Positions 53,116 to 60,822 of a stretch of 64,000 bases of DNA are shown here, piece after piece (the stretch's first letter is position 1; the number at the start of each line of letters is the position of its first letter). The notes below the pieces were generated by a model. That model was not told the DNA's origin. It ran no database searches and saw nothing but the letters and a program-made list of their open reading frames with translations. Origin of the DNA: Chitinophaga silvisoli (lineage in GTDB: Bacteria; Bacteroidota; Bacteroidia; Chitinophagales; Chitinophagaceae); assembly GCF_003412465.1 (NCBI RefSeq), contig NZ_QTJV01000002.1, forward strand, positions 62,001 through 126,000. The letters run 5' to 3'. The translations under genes and the position numbers were made by a program.

Positions 53116-54378
53116 ATGCGCACTGTTACGTTAAAAAGGGTTGTGGTTACCGGGCTTGGGGCCTTGACGCCTATCGGAAATGATGTAAACACTTTCTGGA
53201 ATAGCCTTAAAACAGGGACCAGCGGTGCCGGTCCTATTACACGATTCGACACTACAGAGTTTAAAACCAAATTCGCATGCGAACTGAAAGGTTTTGACAT
53301 AGAAAAGTACATGGATAAGAAAGATGCCCGTAAAATGGACATGTTCACCCAGTACGCAATGGTTGCAGCTCAGGAAGCTGTCGAAGATGCCGGCCTGAAC
53401 GCTGAAGGCGTTGATAAAACCATGGTCGGTGTTATCTGGGCTTCCGGTAACGGTGGTATGCAGACCTTCGAAGACCAGATCGTGGAATTCGCTCAGGCCA
53501 ACTTCGTACCTAAGTTCAATCCTTTCTTCATTCCCAAGCTGATCTCCGACATCGCTGCCGGCCAGATCTCCATGAAATATGGGTTCATGGGCGTAAACTA
53601 TTGTACGGTATCTGCTTGTGCTTCTTCCAGCAGTGCCTTGGTTGATGCCTTCAACTTTATCCGTCTGGGTAAAGCCAACGCTATCGTAGCCGGTGGTTCT
53701 GAAGCCCCTGTTACCCGCGCTGGTATCGCAGGTTTCAATGCGCTGAAAGCCCTCTCTACCCGCAATGACGATCCTACCTCCGCTTCCCGTCCTTTCGACG
53801 CTGACCGCGATGGTTTCGTAATGGGCGAAGGCGCTGGCGCTATCATCCTCGAAGAATACGAACACGCTATCGCAAGAGGTGCTAAGATCTACGCTGAAAT
53901 GGTAGGTGGTGCCATGTCTGCAGATGCATATCACCTGACTGCTACTCACCCTGAAGGCCTGGGTGCACGTCTGGGTATGACCCGCGCCCTCGAAGATGCT
54001 GAACTGAAACCTGAAGATGTTGATTATATCAACGCACACGCAACTTCAACTCCACTGGGCGACGCAAGCGAACTGAAAGGTATCATCGGCGTATTCGGCG
54101 ATCACGTTACCAAACTGAATATCAGTGCTACCAAGTCTATGACTGGTCACCTGCTCGGTGCTGCCGGCGCTATCGAAGCCATCGCAAGTATCAAAGCAAC
54201 CCAGCATAACCTGGTTCCGCCTACCATCAATACCACTAACCTGGGTGAAGGTATTCCTACCAACCTGAACCTGACTATCGGTAAAGCACAGGAACGTGAA
54301 GTGAATGTAGCAATGAGTAATACCTTCGGTTTCGGTGGTCACAATGCGATTGTTGTGTTTAAGAAATACAAGGCGTAA
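53116..54378 (+). CDS. fabF: 3-oxoacyl-[acyl-carrier-protein] synthase II
   Basis: This 420-residue condensing enzyme of fatty-acid elongation joins malonyl-ACP to acyl-ACP in the cytoplasm. The thiolase fold carries the KAS triad: Cys168 in VSACASSSSA, His308 in INAHATSTPLGD and His345 in SMTGHLLGAAGA. PFDADRDGFVMGEGAG and NTFGFGGHNA are standard FabF signatures. The length is normal. The start MRTVTLKRVVVTGLG is preceded by a good -7 box. In many Bacteroidota acpP stands directly before fabF and rnc after it; here neither is next to it, and the gene is flanked by repeat arrays. Codon use is strongly biased, as in highly expressed genes. Confidence 0.97.
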   Translation: MRTVTLKRVVVTGLGALTPIGNDVNTFWNSLKTGTSGAGPITRFDTTEFKTKFACELKGFDIEKYMDKKDARKMDMFTQYAMVAAQEAVEDAGLNAEGVDKTMVGVIWASGNGGMQTFEDQIVEFAQANFVPKFNPFFIPKLISDIAAGQISMKYGFMGVNYCTVSACASSSSALVDAFNFIRLGKANAIVAGGSEAPVTRAGIAGFNALKALSTRNDDPTSASRPFDADRDGFVMGEGAGAIILEEYEHAIARGAKIYAEMVGGAMSADAYHLTATHPEGLGARLGMTRALEDAELKPEDVDYINAHATSTPLGDASELKGIIGVFGDHVTKLNISATKSMTGHLLGAAGAIEAIASIKATQHNLVPPTINTTNLGEGIPTNLNLTIGKAQEREVNVAMSNTFGFGGHNAIVVFKKYKA

Positions 54379-54400
54379 GTTTTACTTATATATTATTATG

Positions 54401-54433
54401 AAAAGGGCTGCATTTACGATGCGGCCCTTTTTT
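54401..54433 (+). terminator. fabF terminator
   Basis: aaaagggctgcat and atgcggccctttt form a 13-bp stem with one wobble and a short loop, then a run of T. It lies 22 bp after the fabF stop. Confidence 0.9.
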
Positions 54434-54455
54434 ATGGCCCGCTTATTCAAATGCG

Positions 54456-54660
54456 CTTCGAACCTTCTTCGATCCTTCTTCGACCCTTCTTCGACCCTTC
54501 TTCGACGCTCCTTCGACCCTTCTTCGACACTCCTTCGACGCTCCTTCGACCCTTCTTCGACACTCCTTCGACGCTCCTTCGACGCTCCTTCGACGCTTCC
54601 TCGACGCTTCTTCGACGCTCCTTTGACTCTTCTTCGACCCTTCTTCGACCCTTCTTCGCC
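54456..54660. repeat. 12-bp minisatellite (cttcttcgaccc-like), about 17 copies
   Basis: Units such as cttcttcgaccc, ctccttcgacgc and cttcttcgacac follow each other at a strict 12-bp period, each centred on ttcga. A longer unit of three (gctcc-, cttct-, actcc-type) occurs twice, pointing to expansion of a block. Because 12 is a multiple of three, all frames stay open and give artificial RRRSVEGASK-like or SSTLLRRSFD-like peptides. It directly follows the fabF terminator. The rest of 54661-54917 is spacer with no visible gene and should hold the uvrA promoter. Confidence 0.9.
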
Positions 54661-54917
54661 TCTCTAATACCAATTCCCCTCCAAAAGCTCACCATACCTA
54701 CACCAAAACATCACCTCAATATCCCCCGGATATACAAGTGACCTTCTAGTACCCTTTTAGCACCCTTATAATGTCGAATTAGTACCGAATCTTCCCAGAA
54801 TCAACCCCGAAATTTCCCCCCAATCTCCAAACTCTTCACTAAAATTTTTAGCAAAATCACCAATTATGACGTAGCTTAGTAGTAAAATAACACCCCATGG
54901 TTCCCCTCCAATGAACC

Positions 54918-57815
54918 ATGGATACTCGCAATTCAAATATGGCAAAGAAGAAAGAGAATGCATCAACGCCGGTCCTCACACCGGCTACGGCAGATGATCA
55001 AATAGCTGTGTTTGGTGCCCGGGTTCACAATCTCAAAAACCTGGACCTCACATTACCTAAAAACAAACTGGTTGTCATCACCGGCATCAGTGGCAGCGGA
55101 AAATCCTCCCTGGCATTCGATACCATCTATGCAGAAGGCCAACGCCGCTACATGGAAAGCTTTTCTGCTTACGCCCGCCAGTTCATCGGCGATATGGAAC
55201 GCCCCGATGTGGATAAAATCACCGGACTATCGCCGGTTATCTCCATCGAACAAAAAACCACCAACAAAAATCCCCGCTCTACTGTAGGGACCATCACCGA
55301 AATTTATGACTTCCTCCGCCTGCTCTATGCACGCGTAGGTATCGCATACTCCTATAATACTGGTAAACGCATGACGCGCTTCTCCGAAGAAGAAATCATG
55401 GACCACGTATTTAAAAACTACCCGAAAAAGAAACTCGTCATCCTCGCCCCCCTCATCCGTGGGCGTAAAGGTCACTACCGCGAACTCTTCGAACAACTCC
55501 GCAAACAGGGCTACCTCAAAGTACGCGTGAACGGAGAAATCCTGGACCTGAAAGAAAGGATGCAGGTGGATCGCTACAAAATCCACGACATCGAACTGGT
55601 AGTAGACAGAGTACAAGTGCAGGACGATGCCCGCACCCGCATCAGCCAGAGCATTCAAAAAGCCCTGCAGATGGGGAAAGGCCTCCTCTTCATCATGGAC
55701 AACGACACCAATAAAGTCAGCCAGTACTCCAAACAACTCATGTGTGAAGATACCGGCCTCTCCTACGAAGAGCCCTCTCCAAACACTTTCTCCTTTAATT
55801 CCCCTTATGGTGCCTGCCCCCGTTGTAAAGGTCTCGGTACCATCTACCAGATAGATATGGATGCCGTGATCCCCGATCAGAACATCTCTATCAATGACGG
55901 CGGCCTTGCCCCACTCGGCGAAGCCAGAGATACCTACACCTTCAAACAGGTACAGCAACTTGCCAAAAAACACAAATTCTCCCTGACTACACCTATCGGC
56001 AATCTGCCCCAGAAAACATTGAACCTCCTGCTTTTCGGAGATGAAAATGGTAGCCTGGAAATGGATATGGAATTCGGAGAAAATGGGGAAAATGGCTACA
56101 ACGCTGACTTCGAAGGAGTGATCAACACCGTACGCCGTTACTTCAACGACACCTCGTCTGACGCTGTACGCAACTGGGCCGAAAGCTTCATGAAACTACA
56201 TACCTGCCCTGAATGTAATGGCTCCCGCCTCAAAAAGGAAAGCCTCTTCTTCAAGGTAGATGAAAAGAATATCTCCGAACTGGGGAACATGGACCTTGAT
56301 AAACTGGCCATCTGGTTCAAAGACATCGAAAAGCGACTGGACAAGAAACAAAATACCATCGCCAAAGATATCCTCAAAGAAATCAGAGAACGACTAGGCT
56401 TCCTGCTCAATGTAGGCCTGACCTACCTCACCCTCAACCGTGCTACCCGCACCCTGAGCGGCGGTGAAAGTCAACGTATACGCCTCGCTACCCAAATCGG
56501 CTCCCAGCTCATGGGTATCACTTATATCCTGGATGAACCCAGCATCGGTTTGCACCAGCGTGATAATATGCAGCTGATCGATGCCCTTCGCAACCTGCGT
56601 GAAATGGGGAATACCGTAATAGTAGTGGAACACGATAAAGATATCATGCTCCATGCCGACCACCTCATTGATGTAGGCCCGGGTGCTGGTGTACATGGAG
56701 GGCAGATCATTGCCCAGGGTACTCCCAAACAGATCCTGAAACTCAATACCCCTACCGCCGGCTACCTGAACGGGAAAGCAGCAGGCGCACTTCCTGAGGA
56801 AAGACGTAAGGGTAACGGTAAATCACTGGAGCTGAAAGGCGCTACCGGCAATAACCTGAAAAACGTAAGTGTAAAATTCCCACTCGGCACCTTTATCTGT
56901 GTGACAGGAGTATCAGGTAGCGGTAAGTCTACCCTCATCAATGAAACACTGTACCCTATCCTGAGTCAGCATGCTTACGATTCCAAACAGGATCCAATGC
57001 CCTATAAGAGCATCAAGGGCCTGGAAAATATAGACAAAGTGATCGAAATCGATCAGTCTCCAATCGGTAGAACACCACGTAGTAACCCGGCTACCTATTG
57101 CGGGTTCTTTACGGATATCCGTACACTGTTTTCACAGGTGCCAGAGGCGAAAATCAGGGGATATAATGCAGGCCGGTTCTCCTTCAACGTGAAAAGCGGT
57201 CGCTGTGATGTTTGTGAAGGAGGGGGGATGAGAGTGATTGAAATGAACTTCCTCCCTGATGTATATGTACATTGTGAGAAATGTAATGGCCGCAGGTATA
57301 ATCGTGAAACGCTGGAAATCAGGTATAAAGGCAAATCTATCTCTGATGTACTGGATATGACAGTAGATGAAGCAGTGGAATTCTTCCAACCTGTAAGTTA
57401 TATCTACCGGAAAATCAAGACATTGCAGGATGTGGGCCTGGGATATATCACACTGGGTCAATCTGCAGTGACACTGTCAGGAGGCGAAGCACAACGCGTG
57501 AAACTGGCGACAGAGTTATCCAAAAAAGATACCGGGAAGACCATCTATATCTTAGATGAACCAACTACCGGTTTGCACTTCCAGGATATCCAGTTGTTGC
57601 TGAATGTACTGAACAAACTGGTGGATAGGGGGAATACAGTGCTCGTGATAGAGCATAACCTGGATGTGATAAAGATGGCAGATCATATTATAGACCTGGG
57701 ACCGGAAGGTGGTGCCGGCGGGGGTACGATTTTGTGTACCGGTACGCCGGAGCAGGTGAGTGAGTGTAAGGATAGTCATACGGCAAGGTTCCTGAAGCAG
57801 GAACTAAAAGGGTAA
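54918..57815 (+). CDS. uvrA: UvrABC excision nuclease subunit A
   Basis: This 965-residue ABC-type ATPase recognises damaged DNA in nucleotide excision repair. It has two ABC modules. The first has Walker A GISGSGKSS near 56-64, a UvrB-binding insertion (RKGHYRELFEQLRKQGYLKV), a zinc site built from CPRC and CPEC, signature LSGGESQRIRLA and Walker B YILDEPSIGLH. The second has GVSGSGKSTL, the zinc finger CDVC...CEKC with the glycine-rich EGGGMRVIEMNFL, LSGGEAQRVKLA and YILDEPTTGLH. All key residues are present. Start could be the ATG at 54918 or MAKKKENAS at 54939. It stands alone, with minisatellites on both sides. Confidence 0.97.
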   Translation: MDTRNSNMAKKKENASTPVLTPATADDQIAVFGARVHNLKNLDLTLPKNKLVVITGISGSGKSSLAFDTIYAEGQRRYMESFSAYARQFIGDMERPDVDKITGLSPVISIEQKTTNKNPRSTVGTITEIYDFLRLLYARVGIAYSYNTGKRMTRFSEEEIMDHVFKNYPKKKLVILAPLIRGRKGHYRELFEQLRKQGYLKVRVNGEILDLKERMQVDRYKIHDIELVVDRVQVQDDARTRISQSIQKALQMGKGLLFIMDNDTNKVSQYSKQLMCEDTGLSYEEPSPNTFSFNSPYGACPRCKGLGTIYQIDMDAVIPDQNISINDGGLAPLGEARDTYTFKQVQQLAKKHKFSLTTPIGNLPQKTLNLLLFGDENGSLEMDMEFGENGENGYNADFEGVINTVRRYFNDTSSDAVRNWAESFMKLHTCPECNGSRLKKESLFFKVDEKNISELGNMDLDKLAIWFKDIEKRLDKKQNTIAKDILKEIRERLGFLLNVGLTYLTLNRATRTLSGGESQRIRLATQIGSQLMGITYILDEPSIGLHQRDNMQLIDALRNLREMGNTVIVVEHDKDIMLHADHLIDVGPGAGVHGGQIIAQGTPKQILKLNTPTAGYLNGKAAGALPEERRKGNGKSLELKGATGNNLKNVSVKFPLGTFICVTGVSGSGKSTLINETLYPILSQHAYDSKQDPMPYKSIKGLENIDKVIEIDQSPIGRTPRSNPATYCGFFTDIRTLFSQVPEAKIRGYNAGRFSFNVKSGRCDVCEGGGMRVIEMNFLPDVYVHCEKCNGRRYNRETLEIRYKGKSISDVLDMTVDEAVEFFQPVSYIYRKIKTLQDVGLGYITLGQSAVTLSGGEAQRVKLATELSKKDTGKTIYILDEPTTGLHFQDIQLLLNVLNKLVDRGNTVLVIEHNLDVIKMADHIIDLGPEGGAGGGTILCTGTPEQVSECKDSHTARFLKQELKG

Positions 57816-57826
57816 AGAGGGCTGGA

Positions 57827-58318
57827 TAAGAGATGATTTCGCAAGGGATAAAAAGCCAGTACTTCCTGAAATGACTGGACAAATGATGATTTTGCAACGA
57901 ATAAAAAGCTAGTACTTCCTGAAATGACTGGACAAATGATGATTTTGCAACGAATAAAAAGCCAGTACTTCCTGAAATGACTGGACAAATGATGATTTTG
58001 CAACGAATAAAAAGCTAGTACTTCCTGAAATGACTGGACAAATGATGATTTTGCAACGAATAAAAAGCCAGTACTTCCTGAAATGACTGGACAAATGATG
58101 ATTTTGCAACGAATAAAAAGCTAGTACTTCCTGAAATGACTGGACAAATGATGATTTTGCAACGAATAAAAAGCCAGTACTTCCTGAAATGACTGGACAA
58201 ATGATGATTTTGCAACGAATAAAAAGCTAGTACTTCCTGAAATAACTGGACAAATGATGATTCGCAACGAATAAAAAGCCAGTACTTCCTGAAATGACTA
58301 ACCAAGAGATGATTTCAC
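57827..58318. repeat. 53-bp tandem repeat, nine units, alternating in a 106-bp pattern
   Basis: Units starting near 57827, 57880, 57933 and every 53 bp after are nearly identical (core gacaaatgatgattttgc, then aacgaataaaaagc, then cttcctgaaatgactgg). One base alternates strictly, agccagtac or agctagtac, as C T C T C T C T C through nine units, so the real unit is a 106-bp dimer. ccagt and actgg can pair around cttcctgaaatg, so each unit can form a small hairpin. The first and last units are diverged. The array starts 11 bp after the uvrA stop. There are no spacers, so it is not a CRISPR. Confidence 0.95.
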
Positions 58319-58418
58319 ATTCTTTAAAAACGTAAAATTAATCTCAAAAAAAGCCTAAAATCCAGCAATTCCTTCCCAAAAAACACCTGAAAATTTAATC
58401 TTATTCCCAATAACACCT

Positions 58419-58465
58419 CCCCGAAACAATCATCCAAGTCGCAGACTTGGGTGATTGTTTCGGGG
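58419..58465 (+). terminator. Strong rho-independent terminator
   Basis: A 22-bp stem (58419-58440 with 58444-58465, one wobble), a 3-nt loop and a run of T. It lies 600 bp downstream of uvrA, beyond the 53-bp array, and just before the next gene's promoter. Nothing else is seen in 58319-58418. Confidence 0.9.
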
Positions 58466-58485
58466 TTTTTATATTTATCTTCGCC

Positions 58486-58493
58486 TCCAGAAT
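58486..58493 (+). promoter_or_regulatory. Candidate -7 box of the DUF6452/DUF6048 operon
   Basis: TATCTTCG is one base from the TAnnTTTG consensus and lies directly after the terminator and 18 bp before the ATG, leaving a short leader. Confidence 0.4.
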
Positions 58494-58510
58494 TGTTATA
58501 ACCAACAGGC

Positions 58511-58987
58511 ATGAAATATATTCCCGGCATTATAGCCCTCCTGCTCATGGCAGTATTTGCGGCTTGTGAGGATGAAACCAAAACCTGTGATCAATCCTTG
58601 CTCGCAGATATTGGTATTAACTTTAAAAAAGACTCTCTGAACGGCTACATCGACAAAGATACCATATGGCCCAAGGTCACCCTGTGTGCCCTCGACAAGG
58701 ACACCATCATCAGTCAACAAGCCAGATCCAGTGTATATTTCGCGCTCGACCCACTGACAGACACCTGCCGGTATTACCTGAAACTCGACTCTGCCGCCGT
58801 AGCAGATACCCTGACCTTCAGGTATACACGCAAGCCTCACTTTGTATCACCGGGTTGTGGCTTCGCTACTTTTTCCACACTGGATACTGTGCTCTGCACC
58901 TTTCATACTATCGATGCTTTAAAAATTAATAACCGGGAGGTAACAAGTGATAATACTCAGAACATTACTTTATACTTTATTTATTAG
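58511..58987 (+). CDS. DUF6452-family lipoprotein
   Basis: This 158-residue lipoprotein (signal IALLLMAVFAAC, lipid Cys19) has a beta-rich mature part. CDQSLLADIGINFKKDS, VYFALDPLTDTCRYYL, LTFRYTRKPHFVSPGCGF and FHTIDALKINN fit DUF6452, an uncharacterised Bacteroidota family. Three further cysteines may form a disulfide. It overlaps the next gene by 41 bp in another frame, and the DUF6452/DUF6048 pair is a conserved neighbour pair. Probably attached to the outer membrane; function unknown. Confidence 0.82.
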   Translation: MKYIPGIIALLLMAVFAACEDETKTCDQSLLADIGINFKKDSLNGYIDKDTIWPKVTLCALDKDTIISQQARSSVYFALDPLTDTCRYYLKLDSAAVADTLTFRYTRKPHFVSPGCGFATFSTLDTVLCTFHTIDALKINNREVTSDNTQNITLYFIY

Positions 58988-59837
58988 TCTGTTCGCGGTC
59001 GCCGCGCAGGCACAGGTGAAAAAGGATACCATTCCGGCTCCTGTTAAAGATTCTACTCAAAAGAGTCCGTCAAATGCCGGGCTCAAAATTCGCCAGGCTA
59101 CCACCTTCAAAGCCCAGGCAGCCAAAGATACCACCAGCCCAAAAGCAAAATCTGCCAAAGATTCTGCCGCACTCAAAGCCAAACCGGCACCCGCTAAAAT
59201 AGTAGACAGCACTTACCTGTCAAACGCCGGGATCCGTATCGGCCTCGACATCAGCCGCTTCGCCCTCCTCTATTTCCAACCCTACAGAACCGATGTCACC
59301 GTACAGGCAGATGTACGCCTGGGACAAAAAATCTATGGTGCCATCGAAACAGGCTGGAACCGCACCTCCCATAATACCGACACCACCTACTCCTACAAAG
59401 GCAGCGGGATTTACAGTACCATCGGTATCGACTATGACTTCATGAAGAAAAAGGAAACGACCGAACAAAATATGCTCTATGGCGGTATCCGGTACGGCAT
59501 CGCCCGCAATACCTACGAAATCCCTTTTTATACTATAAAAAACGATTACTGGGATGCAAATACCAAAGGGAGTTATCCAAAAACAACCATCACCTCCCAC
59601 TGGATTGAACTGGTATTTGGATTGAGAGTGGAAGCTGCCAAAAACCTCTTCCTGGGTTGGGGTGTCAGAGAGAAAATTATGCTTTCCAGCGGCGCAGATG
59701 ACTCACACCCGCCTATCGTGATCCCGGGATACGGCAGCGGTACCAAAAGATCACAATTCGATATGACTTATACCGTCTCCTACATGATCCCACTTTACAA
59801 GGTAAAAGTGCATGTGCCACCGGATAAAAAGAAGTAA
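58947..59837 (+). CDS. DUF6048-family exported beta-barrel-like protein
   Basis: This 296-residue protein starts at a GTG (58947-58949), supported by gggagg seven bases upstream, one of the few Shine-Dalgarno-like sites here. A signal peptide (about 1-22, LFISLFAVAAQAQ) is followed by a low-complexity Lys/Ala/Asp linker (about 25-88, QAAKDTTSPKAKSAKDSAAL). The C-terminal part (about 92-290) has alternating strands, IRIGLDISRFALLYFQPYRT, YGAIETGWNR, YSTIGIDYDFM, WIELVFGLRVEAAKNLFLGW, like an outer-membrane barrel. It matches DUF6048. It overlaps the DUF6452 gene, so the two are cotranslated. Confidence 0.82.
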   Translation: MIILRTLLYTLFISLFAVAAQAQVKKDTIPAPVKDSTQKSPSNAGLKIRQATTFKAQAAKDTTSPKAKSAKDSAALKAKPAPAKIVDSTYLSNAGIRIGLDISRFALLYFQPYRTDVTVQADVRLGQKIYGAIETGWNRTSHNTDTTYSYKGSGIYSTIGIDYDFMKKKETTEQNMLYGGIRYGIARNTYEIPFYTIKNDYWDANTKGSYPKTTITSHWIELVFGLRVEAAKNLFLGWGVREKIMLSSGADDSHPPIVIPGYGSGTKRSQFDMTYTVSYMIPLYKVKVHVPPDKKK

Positions 59838-59840
59838 TTA

Positions 59841-59880
59841 AACAGGAAGAGGGGAGTCGGCCAACTCCCCTCCTCCTGTT
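59841..59880. terminator. Bidirectional terminator between convergent genes
   Basis: A 17-bp stem (59841-59857 with 59864-59880, one mismatch), loop cggcca. T-rich on the right and A-rich on the left, so it can stop both the DUF6048 operon and the minus-strand acetyltransferase gene. Confidence 0.9.
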
Positions 59881-59898
59881 TAAAATCAATAACTTACC

Positions 59899-60345
59899 TT
59901 AAGGCCGTATCATATCAATATGCGCCAACCCATGGTCATCATACTCCTCACTCACCTGCTCAAACCCCAACTCCCCATAAAATTTCAACAAATAACTCTG
60001 CGCACTGATCTTCACCGGCACCTTCCCAAACCGCTCCGCTATCACCTCCAGCGTCCGCCTCATCAACTCCTTACCTGCACCCTGCCCACGTAGCTCCTTC
60101 GCCGTTAGCACCCTGCCAAACGCCGCCTCCTCATACTTATCCCCCGGACCAAATATCCGGGTATACGCCACCACTTTCCCACTTTCATCTACCCCAAACA
60201 AATGCAAGGCCTTCTGGTCATAATCATCCAGATCCTCCGCCATACAATTCTGCTCAACGATAAATACATTGAACCGAACCTGCATAATCGCATACAATTC
60301 TTTATTCGTTAATTCCTCAAAAGATTTAGTAAACCATTGTATCAT
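59899..60345 (-). CDS. elaA: ElaA-type GNAT N-acetyltransferase
   Basis: This 148-residue protein fits the ElaA subfamily of GNAT enzymes. MIQWFTKSFEELTNKELYAI and RFNVFIVEQNC are the ElaA start, VVAYTRIFGPG follows, and the acetyl-CoA loop is LRGQGAGKEL. ISAQSYLLKFYGELGFE and DHGLAHIDMI complete the fold. The physiological acceptor of ElaA is unknown. Single gene on its own transcript. The symbol is used for the family, not a proven ortholog. Confidence 0.88.
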   Translation of the reverse strand: MIQWFTKSFEELTNKELYAIMQVRFNVFIVEQNCMAEDLDDYDQKALHLFGVDESGKVVAYTRIFGPGDKYEEAAFGRVLTAKELRGQGAGKELMRRTLEVIAERFGKVPVKISAQSYLLKFYGELGFEQVSEEYDDHGLAHIDMIRP

Positions 60346-60822
60346 AACAACAAATTTAGCAGCTTGCCCTCAGCTAACAAGGACCTTTTTTTCAAATACT
60401 CACTCCCTTAATCCTTATTACCTCTACCACCCGTACATCAATTAAAAAAACACCCCATCCCCACACAGCTGCCATAAACAACACTCCCCACACCCCACAA
60501 CCAGCACAGGCAAATTTAAATCTGTCCCCAACCTCCCACCAAACAAAACCAAATTTCTACCAATAACACCTTATCTTTGACCAGCCTTGTCAGAGAAAAG
60601 TATACCTATAGCTGATACAATGCACCGGTTCATACACCTGACATCCCTTCGTACCCCCGTGGCCACGAAGACCCAAAAGGCAGGAAAAAGGGGAGGACTT
60701 TAAAATATAAATGCTACCTGTTTGTGTTCGTAAATGGATTTTTTAACCCAACCCCGGCTCCACCATATTAATTTTTAAAATATATTTTAACATACCTTTA
60801 TATCTTAAACCAGCATATCCAC
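60346..60822. other. Intergenic stretch before the alpha-2-macroglobulin gene
   Basis: I see no gene. tatctttg at about 60571-60578 fits the -7 consensus TAnnTTTG but lies some 245 bp before the next start. A C-rich segment at about 60440-60540 has many cacaccc/cccca runs. Confidence 0.4.

Noticed and set aside
53131..54039. 302-codon minus-strand frame opposite fabF
   Set aside because: It is a shadow of the strongly biased codon use of fabF and has no recognisable domain.
54335..54695. Arg/Ser-rich or Ser/Leu-rich proteins in the 12-bp minisatellite
   Set aside because: Frames are open on both strands and in several phases because the period is a multiple of three; the composition is an artefact of the repeat.
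55227..55973. 248-codon minus-strand frame opposite uvrA
   Set aside because: It lies wholly inside uvrA, whose motifs are intact.
57776..58305. Minus-strand open frames through the 53-bp array as a repetitive protein or as a CRISPR
   Set aside because: The repeats are directly adjacent without spacers. The frames exist only because the unit has no stop in any phase, and the unit length is not a multiple of three, so no peptide repeat is conserved.
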